NCBI RefSeq assembly: GCF_037572775.1
Contig: NZ_JBBHKA010000001.1
Location: 868,001 to 932,000, forward strand
Length of the DNA stretch: 64,000 nucleotides
DNA from: Ramlibacter sp. PS4R-6
GTDB taxonomy: Bacteria; Pseudomonadota; Gammaproteobacteria; Burkholderiales; Burkholderiaceae_C
Direction: 5' to 3'
Shown here: positions 46,587 to 56,241 of the stretch, piece after piece
How the letters are laid out: the number at the start of each line of letters is the position of its first letter
How positions within the stretch are numbered: the first letter of the stretch is position 1
The notes under the pieces: generated by a model
The model's input: only the letters and a program-made list of their open reading frames with translations
Databases searched by the model: none
What the model was told of the DNA's origin: nothing
Program-made: the position numbers and the translations under genes

Positions 46587-47150
46587 TCAGCGCGCCGCCA
46601 GCTGGCGCTCGATCGCCGCCAGCAGCTTCGGGTCTTCGGGCGTGACCTGGCTCGGGTAGGCGGCGAGCACCTTGCCGTCGCGTCCCACCAGGTACTTCCA
46701 GAAATTCCACTGGGGCTCCTGCCCGGTGGCGAGCGCGAGCTGCTTGTACAGGGCATTGGCCCGCGCGCCCTTCACGTGCGAGGCCGCGAACATCGGGAAC
46801 TTCACGCCGTAGGTGTTCTCGCAGAAGTCCGCGATCTCCTTGTTGCTGCCCTTTTCCTGCTCGAAGTCGTTCGAGGGAAAGCCCAGCACGACCAGGCCCC
46901 GGCCCTTGTACTTGTCGTGCAAGGCCTCCAGCCCCTTGTACTGGGGCGTGTAGCCGCAGTAGCTGGCGGTGTTGACCACCAGCACCACCTTCCCGGCGTA
47001 CTGGCACAGGGCCTGGGGCTTCTCGTCCTGCAGGCGGGGGAAGGTGTGCGCGAGGGCAGCCGGACAGGCCGCATCGGCCGCCCGCGCGGCCTGTGCACCG
47101 AAGAGGAGCACCAGCGCCAGCGCCGAAGCGAAGCGAAAAGTTCTCAACAT
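46587..47150 (-). CDS. Glutathione peroxidase-like thiol peroxidase, exported
   Basis: 187 residues. An N-terminal signal peptide (SALALVLLFGAQAARA) suggests a periplasmic location. The glutathione peroxidase fold is shown by VVLVVNTASYCGYTPQYKGL with peroxidatic C65 in place of selenocysteine, FPSNDFEQE, and the WNFWKYLV Trp segment. Bacterial Cys forms usually use thioredoxin rather than glutathione. The ATG is in the standard position. It is divergent from the ferritin-like gene at 47228. Confidence 0.9.
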   Translation of the reverse strand: MLRTFRFASALALVLLFGAQAARAADAACPAALAHTFPRLQDEKPQALCQYAGKVVLVVNTASYCGYTPQYKGLEALHDKYKGRGLVVLGFPSNDFEQEKGSNKEIADFCENTYGVKFPMFAASHVKGARANALYKQLALATGQEPQWNFWKYLVGRDGKVLAAYPSQVTPEDPKLLAAIERQLAAR

Positions 47151-47227
47151 CGCAGGTCCTCGTCGGATCGTTGTCAGGCCATTTTCACCTTGCGAACTAA
47201 AATGAGGGATTCGCCCCCGGAAAGACC

Positions 47228-48094
47228 ATGCTCTACCCCGAACTCTTCAAGCAGCTCGAGTCCGTCCGCTGGGACATGGACAAGGACATTCCCTGGGCGA
47301 GCTTCGAGGCCGACAAGCTGTCGGACGAGCAGGCCCAGACGATCAAGATGAACGCCATCACCGAGTGGTCGGCCCTGCCGGCCACCGAGATGTTCCTGCG
47401 TGACAACCGCGACGACTCGGACTTCTCCGCGTTCATGTCGATCTGGTTCTTCGAGGAGCAGAAGCACTCGCTGGTGCTGATGGAATACCTCAAGCGCTTC
47501 CGCCCCGACCTCGCGCCCACCGAACAGGAGTTGCACGAGGTGCGCTTCGAGTTCGAGCCGGCGCCGGCGCTCGAGACGCTGATGCTGCACTTCTGCGGCG
47601 AGATCCGCCTGAACCACTGGTACCGCCGCGCGGCCGAATGGCACACCGAGCCGGTCATCAAGCACATCTACACCACGCTGTCGCAGGACGAGGCGCGCCA
47701 CGGCGGCGCCTACCTGCGCTACATGAAGCGCGCGCTCGACAACTTCGGCCTCGAAGCCAAGGCCGCCTTCACCAAGATCGGCGTGCTCATGGCCAGCGCA
47801 CGGCGCACGGCGCAGGCGCTGCACCCGACCAACCTGCACGTGAACAAGCTGCTGTTCCCGCGCGACACCATCCAGTCGCGCCTGCCCGACCCCGAGTGGC
47901 TCGAGCAGTGGCTGGACAAGCAGATCAACTTCGACTCCGTGTGGGAGAACAAGGTGGTCGAGCGCATCCTGCACAACATGTCGCTGCTGATGGACCGCAG
48001 CTTCAAGAGCGTGCAGGAGCTCAATCGCTACCGCAAGGAGATCGCCGCCAGCCTCGGCTCGGCCGGCGGCGGCGCGTTGCCCAGCGCGGCGTGA
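47228..48094 (+). CDS. Ferritin-like diiron protein, acyl-ACP desaturase-like
   Basis: 288 residues, largely helical. Two diiron half-sites are visible: an Glu upstream plus FEEQKH (residues near 76) and GEIRLNH plus QDEARHGG (near 155), the E...ExxH pattern of ferritin-like oxygenases and acyl-ACP desaturases. The function is unknown; roles in fatty acid or lipid oxidation are possible. The stop overlaps the GTG of rfaE2, suggesting co-translation. Confidence 0.8.
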   Translation: MLYPELFKQLESVRWDMDKDIPWASFEADKLSDEQAQTIKMNAITEWSALPATEMFLRDNRDDSDFSAFMSIWFFEEQKHSLVLMEYLKRFRPDLAPTEQELHEVRFEFEPAPALETLMLHFCGEIRLNHWYRRAAEWHTEPVIKHIYTTLSQDEARHGGAYLRYMKRALDNFGLEAKAAFTKIGVLMASARRTAQALHPTNLHVNKLLFPRDTIQSRLPDPEWLEQWLDKQINFDSVWENKVVERILHNMSLLMDRSFKSVQELNRYRKEIAASLGSAGGGALPSAA

Positions 48095-48567
48095 CCTCCT
48101 TCGCCGACAAGATCGTCCCGCGCGCGCAAGCGGCCGCGCGCGTGGCGCGGCTGGCGCAGCCGGTGGTCTTCACCAACGGCGTCTTCGACGTGCTGCACCG
48201 CGGCCACGCCACCTACCTCGAACACGCGCGTGCACTGGGCGCGAGCCTGGTGGTCGCCATCAACACCGACGCGTCGGCGCGGCGCCTGGGCAAGGGCCCC
48301 GAGCGGCCGCTCAACCGCGAGGACGACCGCGCCGCGATGCTGGCAGCGCTCGAATCGGTCTCGCTGGTCACCTTCTTCGACGAGGACACGCCGCTGCAGC
48401 TGGTGCACGAACTCAGGCCGGCGGTGCTGGTGAAGGGCGGCGACTACGACATGGACACGCTGGAAGAAGCGCGCTTCGTGCTCGGCTACGGCGGCAAGGC
48501 CCTGGCCCTCCCCTTCGTCGACGGGTATTCGACGACTTCGCTCGTGAACCGGATCCGCGGCAGCTAG
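48091..48567 (+). CDS. rfaE2: D-glycero-beta-D-manno-heptose 1-phosphate adenylyltransferase
   Basis: 158 residues, the stand-alone C-terminal half of HldE. The nucleotidyltransferase motif is FTNGVFDVLHRGHATYL with the HxGH-like RGH, and the later VKGGDYDMDTLEE and YSTTSLVNRIR blocks match. It makes ADP-heptose for the LPS core. Stand-alone RfaE2 without its kinase half is common in Burkholderiales. The GTG start overlaps the previous stop; the stop overlaps the glnE stop on the other strand. Confidence 0.92.
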   Translation: MTSFADKIVPRAQAAARVARLAQPVVFTNGVFDVLHRGHATYLEHARALGASLVVAINTDASARRLGKGPERPLNREDDRAAMLAALESVSLVTFFDEDTPLQLVHELRPAVLVKGGDYDMDTLEEARFVLGYGGKALALPFVDGYSTTSLVNRIRGS

Positions 48568-51302
48568 CCGAAGACGGCGCGCCACAGGGCCAGGACGGCC
48601 TGTTCTTCCTTTTCCATCGCGGCCGGCAGCAGGTGCGTCGGCTCCTCGTTCAGCCGCGCCTGGTGCTGCACGCGGCGCAGCTCGCGGTAGGCGGCCGCGG
48701 CGGCGGCACCGACACCGTGGGGCAGGAGGCCCGCATCTTCCGCGCGCTGCAGCAGCGCGATGTTGCCGACGTTCGGGATCAGCTCGCGGTGCACCGATGC
48801 CTGCGACAGCACCAGGAACTGCACGGCGAATTCGACGTCGACCATGCCGCCGGGGCTGTGCTTGACGTCGAAGCGGTCGCGCTTGACCGGGTGCGCGGCG
48901 CGCACCTTCTCGCGCATCGCGACGATCTCGCGCTTGAGCGCATCGGCATCACGTGCCGCGGTGATGACCGCTTCGCGCACCGCGTCGAAGCGCTGCGCCA
49001 TCGAGCGGGCGCCGCAGACGAAGCGCGCGCGCGTCATGGCCTGGTGCTCCCAGGTCCACGCCGTGTTGCTGCCGCGCTGCTGCTGGTAGTTGGCGTAGGC
49101 CTCGAAGGTGGTGATCAGCAGGCCCGAACTGCCGTTGGGCCGCAGGGCGGTGTCGATCTCGAACAGGTCGCCCTCGGCGGTCTTGGTCGACAGCCAGTTG
49201 ATCAGCTTGCGCACGAAGGCGGCATAGGCCTCGGGGGCGCGCTCGTCCTCGTCCTCGTAGACGAACACGATGTCCAGGTCGCTGCCGTAGCCCAGCTCCT
49301 TGCCGCCCAACTTGCCGTAGCCGATGATGCCGAAGCGCGGCTCCTCGCGATGGGCCTGCTTCAGGCGCTGCCAGCACCAGCGCGCGGTCACGCGCAGCAC
49401 CGAATCGGCCAGCGCCGACAGCTCGTCGGCCACCTGTTCCACCGTGAGGCGCCCGTCGACGTCGCGCGCCAGCGTGCGGAACATCTCGGCGTGGTGCGCG
49501 CGGCGCAGCAGGTTCAGCAGCTGCTCGTCGTCGTCCTCGCCCGTGATCTGCAGCGCGCGGCGGCGGTCTTCCAGGTCGACCTCGAATTCCTCCGCGTTGA
49601 AGCTCTCGGAATAGAGCTGCTCGCTCGCCAGCTCGTCGATCACGCCCGGGTGCTGCAGGATGTAGCGCGCCGGCCACCGCGCCGCGCCCAGCAGGCGCAG
49701 CAGGCGCTCGTGCACGCCGGGGCGCTCCCACAGCAAGGCGAGGTAGCTCTCGCGGCGCAAGAGCGGCTCGATCCAGTCGGCCATGCGCAGCGCGGCCTCC
49801 TCGCTCACGCGGCCTTCGACCAGCCACTGGCTGGTACGCTCCAGCAGCCGCACCAGGCGGGCGCGCGCGTCCTCGCGCAGCGCCAGCACGCGTGGGTGGT
49901 TGCGCCACTGCGCCACGCGCTCGCGCAGCTGCGCGGGCAATTCCTCCAGCAGGGTGTCGAGCTCGGGCGCGGGCTTGCCGTTGCCCTTGGGGCCGACGCA
50001 GCCCTTGCACTCCTGTGCGCCGCCCAGGAGCGTGTCGAACTCCTGCGCCACGAACTCGCGGTGGCTGTCCAGCTCGTGCAGGAAGGGGCAGCAATCGGCG
50101 AAGCCCATGGTCTTCGCGATCCAGGTGAGGTCGCCGTCGTCCTCGCGGCAGCCCAGGGGCAGCACGTGCGTCTGCTGGTCGTCCAGGTACTGGATGCGGT
50201 GCTCGACGCGGCGCAGGAATTCGTAGGCCTTGGCCAGCGACTGCGCGGTGGCCTCGGGCATAAGCCCCGCGGCGGCGACGCGCTGCAGCGCCTGCAGGGT
50301 GGGCCGCGTGCGCAGCTCGGGGTACTGGCCGCCGCGCACCACCTGCAGCAATTGCACGATGAACTCGATTTCGCGGATGCCGCCGCGCGAGAGCTTGACG
50401 TCGTTGGCGCGCTCGGGGCGGCCGGCGCTGCGGCGCGCGGCATGCTCGCGGATCTGCCGGTGCAGCACGCGCAGCGAGTCGAACACGTTGTAATCGAGGT
50501 AGCGGCGGAACACGAAGGGCAGCACGGCGCCGCGCAGGGCCTGCGCCGAGCAGTCCTCCACCGCCGCGCGCGGGGCGACGACGCGGCTCTTGAGCCAGGC
50601 AAAGCGCTCCCACTCGCGCCCCTGCGCCATGAAGTAGTCCTCCAGCGCGCCCAGCGACACCACGGGCGGGCCGGAGTTGCCGTTGGGGCGCAGCGCCAAA
50701 TCGACGCGGAAGACGAAGCCGTGCTCGGTGGTGTCGCCCACGAGGCCGAAGACGATCTTCACCGCCTTCACGAAGTACTCGTGGTTGGTGATGCGCCCGC
50801 GCCCCGCCACACCGGCCGTGTCGCCGTCGTGGTCGTAGACGTAGACCAGGTCGATGTCGCTGGAGACGTTGAGCTCGCGCGCGCCCAGCTTGCCCATGCC
50901 CACCACCCACAGCTGCGCGCGGCCGCCGCCGGGCGCCAGCGGCGCGCCGTGCTCCGCATCGAGCGTGCGGCAGGCCTCGGCGCAGGCGATGTCGAGCGCG
51001 AACTCGGCCAGCTCGGTGACGGCGCGCGTCACGGTGGCCAGCGGCGCGCCTTCGTCGCAGTCGAGCGCGATCAGGCGCTCCATCGCCAGCTGGCGCAGGA
51101 TGCGCAGGGCGGTGCCCGGCTCGTGGCCGGCAGTGCGCAGGCTGTCGTAACAGCGGCGCAAGGTGTCGTGGACCGGGGGGCCCGGAGGCAGCAGGGCGAG
51201 TTCGCCGGCATAGCGGCGGCGCAGGCGCTGGGCGAAACGCGAGTGGTCCGACAGGCGTTCTTCCACCTCCGCCACTGAACCCATGCGATGGCCGGGGGTC
51301 AT
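48564..51302 (-). CDS. glnE: Bifunctional glutamine synthetase adenylyltransferase/adenylyl-removing enzyme
   Basis: 912 residues. GlnE attaches AMP to, or removes it from, glutamine synthetase in response to nitrogen status through PII. Both nucleotidyltransferase domains are present: GMGKLGARELNVSSDIDLVY in the N-terminal half and GYGKLGGKELGYGSDLDIVF in the C-terminal half. I chose the ATG at 51302; ATG 51284 and GTG 51314 are alternatives, the last lying only 13 bp from the divergent yhdP start. Convergent with rfaE2. Confidence 0.93.
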   Translation of the reverse strand: MTPGHRMGSVAEVEERLSDHSRFAQRLRRRYAGELALLPPGPPVHDTLRRCYDSLRTAGHEPGTALRILRQLAMERLIALDCDEGAPLATVTRAVTELAEFALDIACAEACRTLDAEHGAPLAPGGGRAQLWVVGMGKLGARELNVSSDIDLVYVYDHDGDTAGVAGRGRITNHEYFVKAVKIVFGLVGDTTEHGFVFRVDLALRPNGNSGPPVVSLGALEDYFMAQGREWERFAWLKSRVVAPRAAVEDCSAQALRGAVLPFVFRRYLDYNVFDSLRVLHRQIREHAARRSAGRPERANDVKLSRGGIREIEFIVQLLQVVRGGQYPELRTRPTLQALQRVAAAGLMPEATAQSLAKAYEFLRRVEHRIQYLDDQQTHVLPLGCREDDGDLTWIAKTMGFADCCPFLHELDSHREFVAQEFDTLLGGAQECKGCVGPKGNGKPAPELDTLLEELPAQLRERVAQWRNHPRVLALREDARARLVRLLERTSQWLVEGRVSEEAALRMADWIEPLLRRESYLALLWERPGVHERLLRLLGAARWPARYILQHPGVIDELASEQLYSESFNAEEFEVDLEDRRRALQITGEDDDEQLLNLLRRAHHAEMFRTLARDVDGRLTVEQVADELSALADSVLRVTARWCWQRLKQAHREEPRFGIIGYGKLGGKELGYGSDLDIVFVYEDEDERAPEAYAAFVRKLINWLSTKTAEGDLFEIDTALRPNGSSGLLITTFEAYANYQQQRGSNTAWTWEHQAMTRARFVCGARSMAQRFDAVREAVITAARDADALKREIVAMREKVRAAHPVKRDRFDVKHSPGGMVDVEFAVQFLVLSQASVHRELIPNVGNIALLQRAEDAGLLPHGVGAAAAAAYRELRRVQHQARLNEEPTHLLPAAMEKEEQAVLALWRAVFG

Positions 51303-51326
51303 AATTCCTGACACGCCGAAGTTTTC

Positions 51327-54300
51327 ATGTACGCCCGCCTGCCGCCCTTGCCCTCACGCCGCCTGCAGGCGCTCGCAGCCCTCGCGAAAGGCGTGTTGTG
51401 GCTGCTGCTGGCCGCCTGGCTGGTGCTGGCGCTGGCATGGGGTGCCCTTCATGCTTTCATTGTGCCGCGAATCGGCGAGCTGCGCCCCGAGCTGGAAATG
51501 CGGGCTTCGCGCGCGCTGGGGATTGAGGTCCGCATCGGCCGCATCGAGGCCGTGACCGAGGGCCTGATGCCCACCTTCGAGCTCAGCGACGTGCTGCTGC
51601 TCGACCCCTCGGGCCGGCCCGCCCTGCGCCTGCCGCGCGTGCTCGGCGCGGTGTCGCCGCGCTCGCTGCTGAACCTGGGGTTCGAGCAGCTTTACATCGA
51701 CCGGCCCGAGCTGGACATCCGCCGCGACCGCACCGGCCGCATCTTCGTCGCCGGGCTGGACGTGTCGCGGCGCCCCGACGACGACGCGGGCGCCGCCGAC
51801 TGGTTCTTCTCGCAGGCCGAATTCTTCATCCGCGGCGGCACCGTGCGCTGGACCGACGAACTGCGCCGCGCGCAGCCGCTGCAGCTGTCCAACGTGGAAT
51901 TCGTCATGCGCAACGGCGGCCGGCGCCACGCCATCCGCATCGACGCGACGCCGCCGCGCGAATGGGGCGACCGCTTCTCGCTGCGCGGCATCTTCCGCGA
52001 GCCGCTGCTCGCGCACGGCGGCGCGCGCTGGCAGGACTGGCAGGGCCAGGTGCACGGCGACTTCGCGCGCGTGGACGTCTCGCAGCTGCGCCGCTATTCC
52101 AACCTGGGCATCGAGGTCAGCGCCGGCCACGGCGCGGTGCGCGCCTGGGCCGACGTCGCCAACGGCCAGGTGGTGGGCGGCACCGCCGACGTGGAGCTGG
52201 CCGACGTCAACACGCGCCTGGCGCCCAAGCTGCCGCCGCTGCAGCTCACCTCGGTGTCGGGCCGCATCGGCGGCCAGCGCCTGGCCACCGGCTTCGAATT
52301 CGAGACGCAGCAGCTGCAGTTCGCCACGCCCGACGGCGTGCGCTGGCCGGGCGGCAACGTGTTCGTCAGCTGGACCGACGCCGAGGGCTCGCAGCCGCCG
52401 CGCGGCGAGATCCGCGCCGACAAGCTGGACCTGAACGCGCTCGGCCAGGTCGCCACGCGCCTGCCGCTCGGGCCGGCCACGCACCGCGCGCTGCAGGAGT
52501 TCGCGCCCAAGGGCATGGTCGATGCGCTGCACGCCAAGTGGCAGGGCCCGCTCGACGCGCTGCAGTCGTACGAGGGCCGCGGCCGCGCGAGCGCCCTGGA
52601 GATCGCGGCGCGGCCGGCGCAGGCGGCCAGCGGCACGCAGCCGGCCCGTGGGTCCACGCCCGGCGTGCGCGGGGCCACCATCGACTTCGAGCTGACGCAG
52701 GCCGGCGGCAAGGGCAAGCTGGAGGTGCGGCGCGGCTCGCTCGACTTGCCCGGCGTGTTCGAGGAGCCGATGGTCACGCTCGACGAACTCGCCACCGACG
52801 TGCAGTGGAAGCTGGACGGCAACGCGATCTCGGTGTCGCTCAACAACCTGAAGTTCACCAACGCCGACGCGAACGGCGAAGGCCAGGTGCGCTGGCGCAC
52901 GGCCGATGGCGCGCAGCGTTTCCCCGGCGTGCTGGACCTGCAGGCAAGCCTCGCGCGCGCCGACGGCAGCCGCGTGTGGCGCTACCTGCCCCTGGGCGTG
53001 CCCAAGTCCGCGCGCGACTACGTGCGCGAATCGGTGGTGTCGGCCGTGGCGGCCAACGCGAAGTTCCGCGTCAAGGGCAACCTCGCCGACTTCCCCTTCC
53101 GCAACGCGAAGCAGGGCGAGTTCCGCGTCACCGCCGACGTGCAGAACGCCACCTATGCCTTCGTGCCGCGCTCGCTCACGAAGGGCGGGCCGGCCTGGCC
53201 CGCGCTCACGCAGCTGTCGGGCGAGCTGCTGTTCGAGCGCCAGGGCATGCAGGTGAAGAACGCGAAGGGCCTGCTCACCGGCGCACCCACGCTGCAGGTC
53301 AAGGCCGACGCGCAGATCCCGGACCTGGACCAGACGGTGGTGGCCGTCGGCGCCGAGTTCCACGGCCCGCTGGGTGAGGCGCTGGCCATCGTCAACGGAT
53401 CGCCCGTGAACGACTACTTGAACCAGGCCCTCGCGAAGGCCACCGGCAGCGGCAACGCCGACGTCAAGCTCAAGCTCGAAGTGCCCCTCGCGGCCGTCGA
53501 CAAGTCCAAGGTGCAAGGCACGGTGGTGCTCCCGGGCAACGACATCCAGGTCACGCCCGAAACGCCTTTGCTCGCACGCTCGCGCGGCAGCGTGACGTTC
53601 AGCGACAAGGGCTTCGCCATCAACGGCGCCACCGCCCGCTCGCTCGGCGGCGATGTGAAGATCGAAGGCGGCACGCGGCCGGCGGCGCCGCGCTCGCCCG
53701 ACACCGTCATCGTGATCCGCGCGCAGGGCACGGCCACCGCCGAGGGCCTGCGCCAGGCGCGTGAGCTCGGCGCGGTGGCGCGTCTCGCGCGCGACGCCAG
53801 CGGCGGCACGCCCTATGCGGTCAACGTGATGTTCCGGCGCGGCCATCCCGAGGTCACCGTCACCAGCAGCTTGCAGGGCCTGGGCCTGAACCTGCCGGCG
53901 CCCCTGAACAAGGCCCCCGACGCGGTGCTGCCACTGCGCTACGAGAACGCGCTGACGCGCGAGGCGCTGGCGCTGCCGCACGAGGCGCAGGCCGGGCGGC
54001 TGCAGGACCAGCTGACCTTCGAGGCGGGCCGCCTCGTGTCGGTGAACCTGCTGCGCGACGTGTCGGGCCCCGAGACGCGCGTGCTGCGCGGCACGATCGG
54101 CGTGGGCCTGGCGGCCGGCGAAGGCGTGGCGATGCCGGAGCAGGGCATCGCGGCCAACATCAACCTCGCCAGCGTGAACCTGGACCAGTGGGACGAGCTG
54201 CTGGCGCCGCCGGCACGCGCCGCCGCGGCGGCCGCGCCCGGGGCATCCGCCGCACCCGGCAGCTACCTGCCCACCATCATGGCCGTGCGGGCGAAGGAAC

Positions 54301-55427
54301 TCGTCGCGCAGGGCCGCACCTTGCACAACGTCGTCGTCGGCGCCACACGCGACGGCGCGACGTGGCGCCTGAACCTCGACGCCAACGAGCTCAACGGCTT
54401 TGCCGAGTACCGCCCTTCGTCCGCAGCGGCCGGCGGGCGCCTGTTTGCACGCCTGACGCGCCTGTCGCTCGGCGCGTCGGCCACGAAGGAGGTGGAGTCG
54501 CTGCTCGACGACCAGCCCACGGCGCTGCCGGCGCTGGACGTCGTGGTGGACGACTTCGAGCTGCGCGGCAAGAAGCTGGGGCGCCTCGAGATCGAGGCGG
54601 CCAACCGCGCGCAAGGCGCGCGCGAATGGCGGTTGAACAAGCTGAACCTCACGATGCCCGAGGCGAATTTCTCGGCCACCGGCAACTGGGCGGCGCTCAA
54701 CGCGCAGGCCGTGCCCGGACCCGCCCGCGCGGCGGGCGCGCGCACCCCGGAACGCATGCGCACCGCCATGCGCTTCCGCCTGGACATCGCCGACTCGGGC
54801 CAGCTGCTCGCGCGCTTCGGCATGAAGGACGTGATGCGCCGCGGCAAGGGCAAGATGGAAGGGCAGGTGGCGTGGATCGGCTCGCCGCTGGCGTTCAACT
54901 ACGGCAGCATGGACGGCGCCTTCAACGTCGGCATCGAGGCCGGCCAGTTCCTCAAGGCCGACCCGGGCTTGGCCAAGCTGCTGGGCGTGCTGAGCCTGCA
55001 GTCGCTGCCGCGGCGCCTCGCGCTCGACTTTCGCGACGTCTTCACCGAGGGCTTCGCGTTCGACTTCATCCGCGGCGACGTCACCATCCGGGACGGCATC
55101 GCCGCCACCAACAACCTGCAGATGAAGGGCCTGAACGCCGCCGTCCTGATGGAGGGCCGCGCGGACATCCAGAAGGAGACGCAGGACCTCAAGGTGGTGG
55201 TGGTGCCGGAGATCAACGCCGGCACGGCCTCGCTGGTGGCGGCGGCCATCAACCCCGCCATCGGCTTGGGCACCTTCCTTGCGCAACTGGTGCTGCGCCA
55301 GCCGCTCATTCGCGCCAACACCCAGGAGTTCCACATCGACGGCACCTGGACCGACCCCCGCGTGAACCGCGTCGGCAAGAAGGGCGAGGCGCAGGCGGAT
55401 GCGCCGAAACCGCCCAATACGAACTAG
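51327..55427 (+). CDS. yhdP: YhdP/AsmA-family inner membrane protein
   Basis: 1366 residues. One N-terminal membrane helix (LWLLLAAWLVLALAWGALHAF, residues about 26-46) anchors a long periplasmic region. Its repetitive beta-rich layout and C-terminal AsmA_2-like part match TIGR02099/YhdP. In Escherichia coli, YhdP is one of the bridge-like proteins that move phospholipids between the inner and outer membranes. It is divergent from glnE, as in many Burkholderiales. Confidence 0.93.
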   Translation: MYARLPPLPSRRLQALAALAKGVLWLLLAAWLVLALAWGALHAFIVPRIGELRPELEMRASRALGIEVRIGRIEAVTEGLMPTFELSDVLLLDPSGRPALRLPRVLGAVSPRSLLNLGFEQLYIDRPELDIRRDRTGRIFVAGLDVSRRPDDDAGAADWFFSQAEFFIRGGTVRWTDELRRAQPLQLSNVEFVMRNGGRRHAIRIDATPPREWGDRFSLRGIFREPLLAHGGARWQDWQGQVHGDFARVDVSQLRRYSNLGIEVSAGHGAVRAWADVANGQVVGGTADVELADVNTRLAPKLPPLQLTSVSGRIGGQRLATGFEFETQQLQFATPDGVRWPGGNVFVSWTDAEGSQPPRGEIRADKLDLNALGQVATRLPLGPATHRALQEFAPKGMVDALHAKWQGPLDALQSYEGRGRASALEIAARPAQAASGTQPARGSTPGVRGATIDFELTQAGGKGKLEVRRGSLDLPGVFEEPMVTLDELATDVQWKLDGNAISVSLNNLKFTNADANGEGQVRWRTADGAQRFPGVLDLQASLARADGSRVWRYLPLGVPKSARDYVRESVVSAVAANAKFRVKGNLADFPFRNAKQGEFRVTADVQNATYAFVPRSLTKGGPAWPALTQLSGELLFERQGMQVKNAKGLLTGAPTLQVKADAQIPDLDQTVVAVGAEFHGPLGEALAIVNGSPVNDYLNQALAKATGSGNADVKLKLEVPLAAVDKSKVQGTVVLPGNDIQVTPETPLLARSRGSVTFSDKGFAINGATARSLGGDVKIEGGTRPAAPRSPDTVIVIRAQGTATAEGLRQARELGAVARLARDASGGTPYAVNVMFRRGHPEVTVTSSLQGLGLNLPAPLNKAPDAVLPLRYENALTREALALPHEAQAGRLQDQLTFEAGRLVSVNLLRDVSGPETRVLRGTIGVGLAAGEGVAMPEQGIAANINLASVNLDQWDELLAPPARAAAAAAPGASAAPGSYLPTIMAVRAKELVAQGRTLHNVVVGATRDGATWRLNLDANELNGFAEYRPSSAAAGGRLFARLTRLSLGASATKEVESLLDDQPTALPALDVVVDDFELRGKKLGRLEIEAANRAQGAREWRLNKLNLTMPEANFSATGNWAALNAQAVPGPARAAGARTPERMRTAMRFRLDIADSGQLLARFGMKDVMRRGKGKMEGQVAWIGSPLAFNYGSMDGAFNVGIEAGQFLKADPGLAKLLGVLSLQSLPRRLALDFRDVFTEGFAFDFIRGDVTIRDGIAATNNLQMKGLNAAVLMEGRADIQKETQDLKVVVVPEINAGTASLVAAAINPAIGLGTFLAQLVLRQPLIRANTQEFHIDGTWTDPRVNRVGKKGEAQADAPKPPNTN

Positions 55428-55437
55428 AGTGGGGGCC

Positions 55438-56241
55438 ATGAAGGTTGCCGCACTCCAGATGGTCTCGGGCGTCTCGGTGGAGGCCAACCTGCGCACGGCC
55501 GGCGCCCTGCTGGAAGAAGCGGCGGGCGCGGGCGCGCAGCTGGCCGTGCTGCCCGAGTACTTCTGCTTCATGGGCCACAAGGACGGCGACAAGCTGGCGG
55601 TGCGCGAGCGTTTCGGCGACGGCCCGATCCAGGGCTTCCTGCAGGATGCGGCGCGCCAGCTGCGCATGGCCATCGTCGGCGGCACCTTGCCGCTGGAAGC
55701 CGGCGACGACGCGCACGTGCGCAACGCCTGCCTCGCCTTCTCGGCGCAGGGCGAGCGGCTCGCGCGCTACGACAAGATCCATTTGTTCCGCTTCGACAAC
55801 GGCCGCGAGCGCTACGACGAGTCGCGCGTGATCGAAAGCGGCGGCGACGCGGTCGCGTTCGACATCGAGGGCGGCGGACGCACCTGGCGCATCGGCATGT
55901 CCGTGTGCTACGACCTGCGCTTCCCGGAGCTGTACCGGCGCCTGGCGGCCGACGTGCTGCTGGTGCCCAGCGCCTTCACCCACGTCACCGGGCAGGCGCA
56001 CTGGGAAACACTGCTGCGCGCCCGCGCCGTGGAAAACCTCGCCTACGTCGTCGCGCCGGCGCAGGGCGGCACGCACGAGAACGGCCGCCGCACCTGGGGC
56101 CACAGCATGGTCGTCGACCCCTGGGGCGTGGTGCTGGCGCAGCGCGAGAGCGGCGCCGGCGTGGTGCTCGCCGAGCTCGACGCCGAACGCCTGGCGCAGG
56201 TGCGCCAGCAACTGCCGGCGCTGGAGCACCGCGTGCTATGA
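55438..56241 (+). CDS. Nit2-like carbon-nitrogen hydrolase
   Basis: 267 residues, nitrilase fold. The catalytic triad positions are visible in VLPEYFCF (Glu), YDKIHLF (Lys) and SVCYDLRFPEL (Cys). The spacing and the RYDKIHLFRFD block fit deaminated glutathione amidases (Nit1/Nit2 type), a metabolite repair enzyme. The ATG at 55438 follows a GAGTGGGGG ribosome site; the stop overlaps the next ATG as ATGA, so it is coupled to a sensor kinase, an unusual pairing. Confidence 0.88.
   Translation: MKVAALQMVSGVSVEANLRTAGALLEEAAGAGAQLAVLPEYFCFMGHKDGDKLAVRERFGDGPIQGFLQDAARQLRMAIVGGTLPLEAGDDAHVRNACLAFSAQGERLARYDKIHLFRFDNGRERYDESRVIESGGDAVAFDIEGGGRTWRIGMSVCYDLRFPELYRRLAADVLLVPSAFTHVTGQAHWETLLRARAVENLAYVVAPAQGGTHENGRRTWGHSMVVDPWGVVLAQRESGAGVVLAELDAERLAQVRQQLPALEHRVL

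Noticed and set aside
51354-55724. 1456-codon open frame on the minus strand
   Set aside because: Antisense to yhdP over its whole length. The predicted protein is low-complexity Arg/Gln/His.
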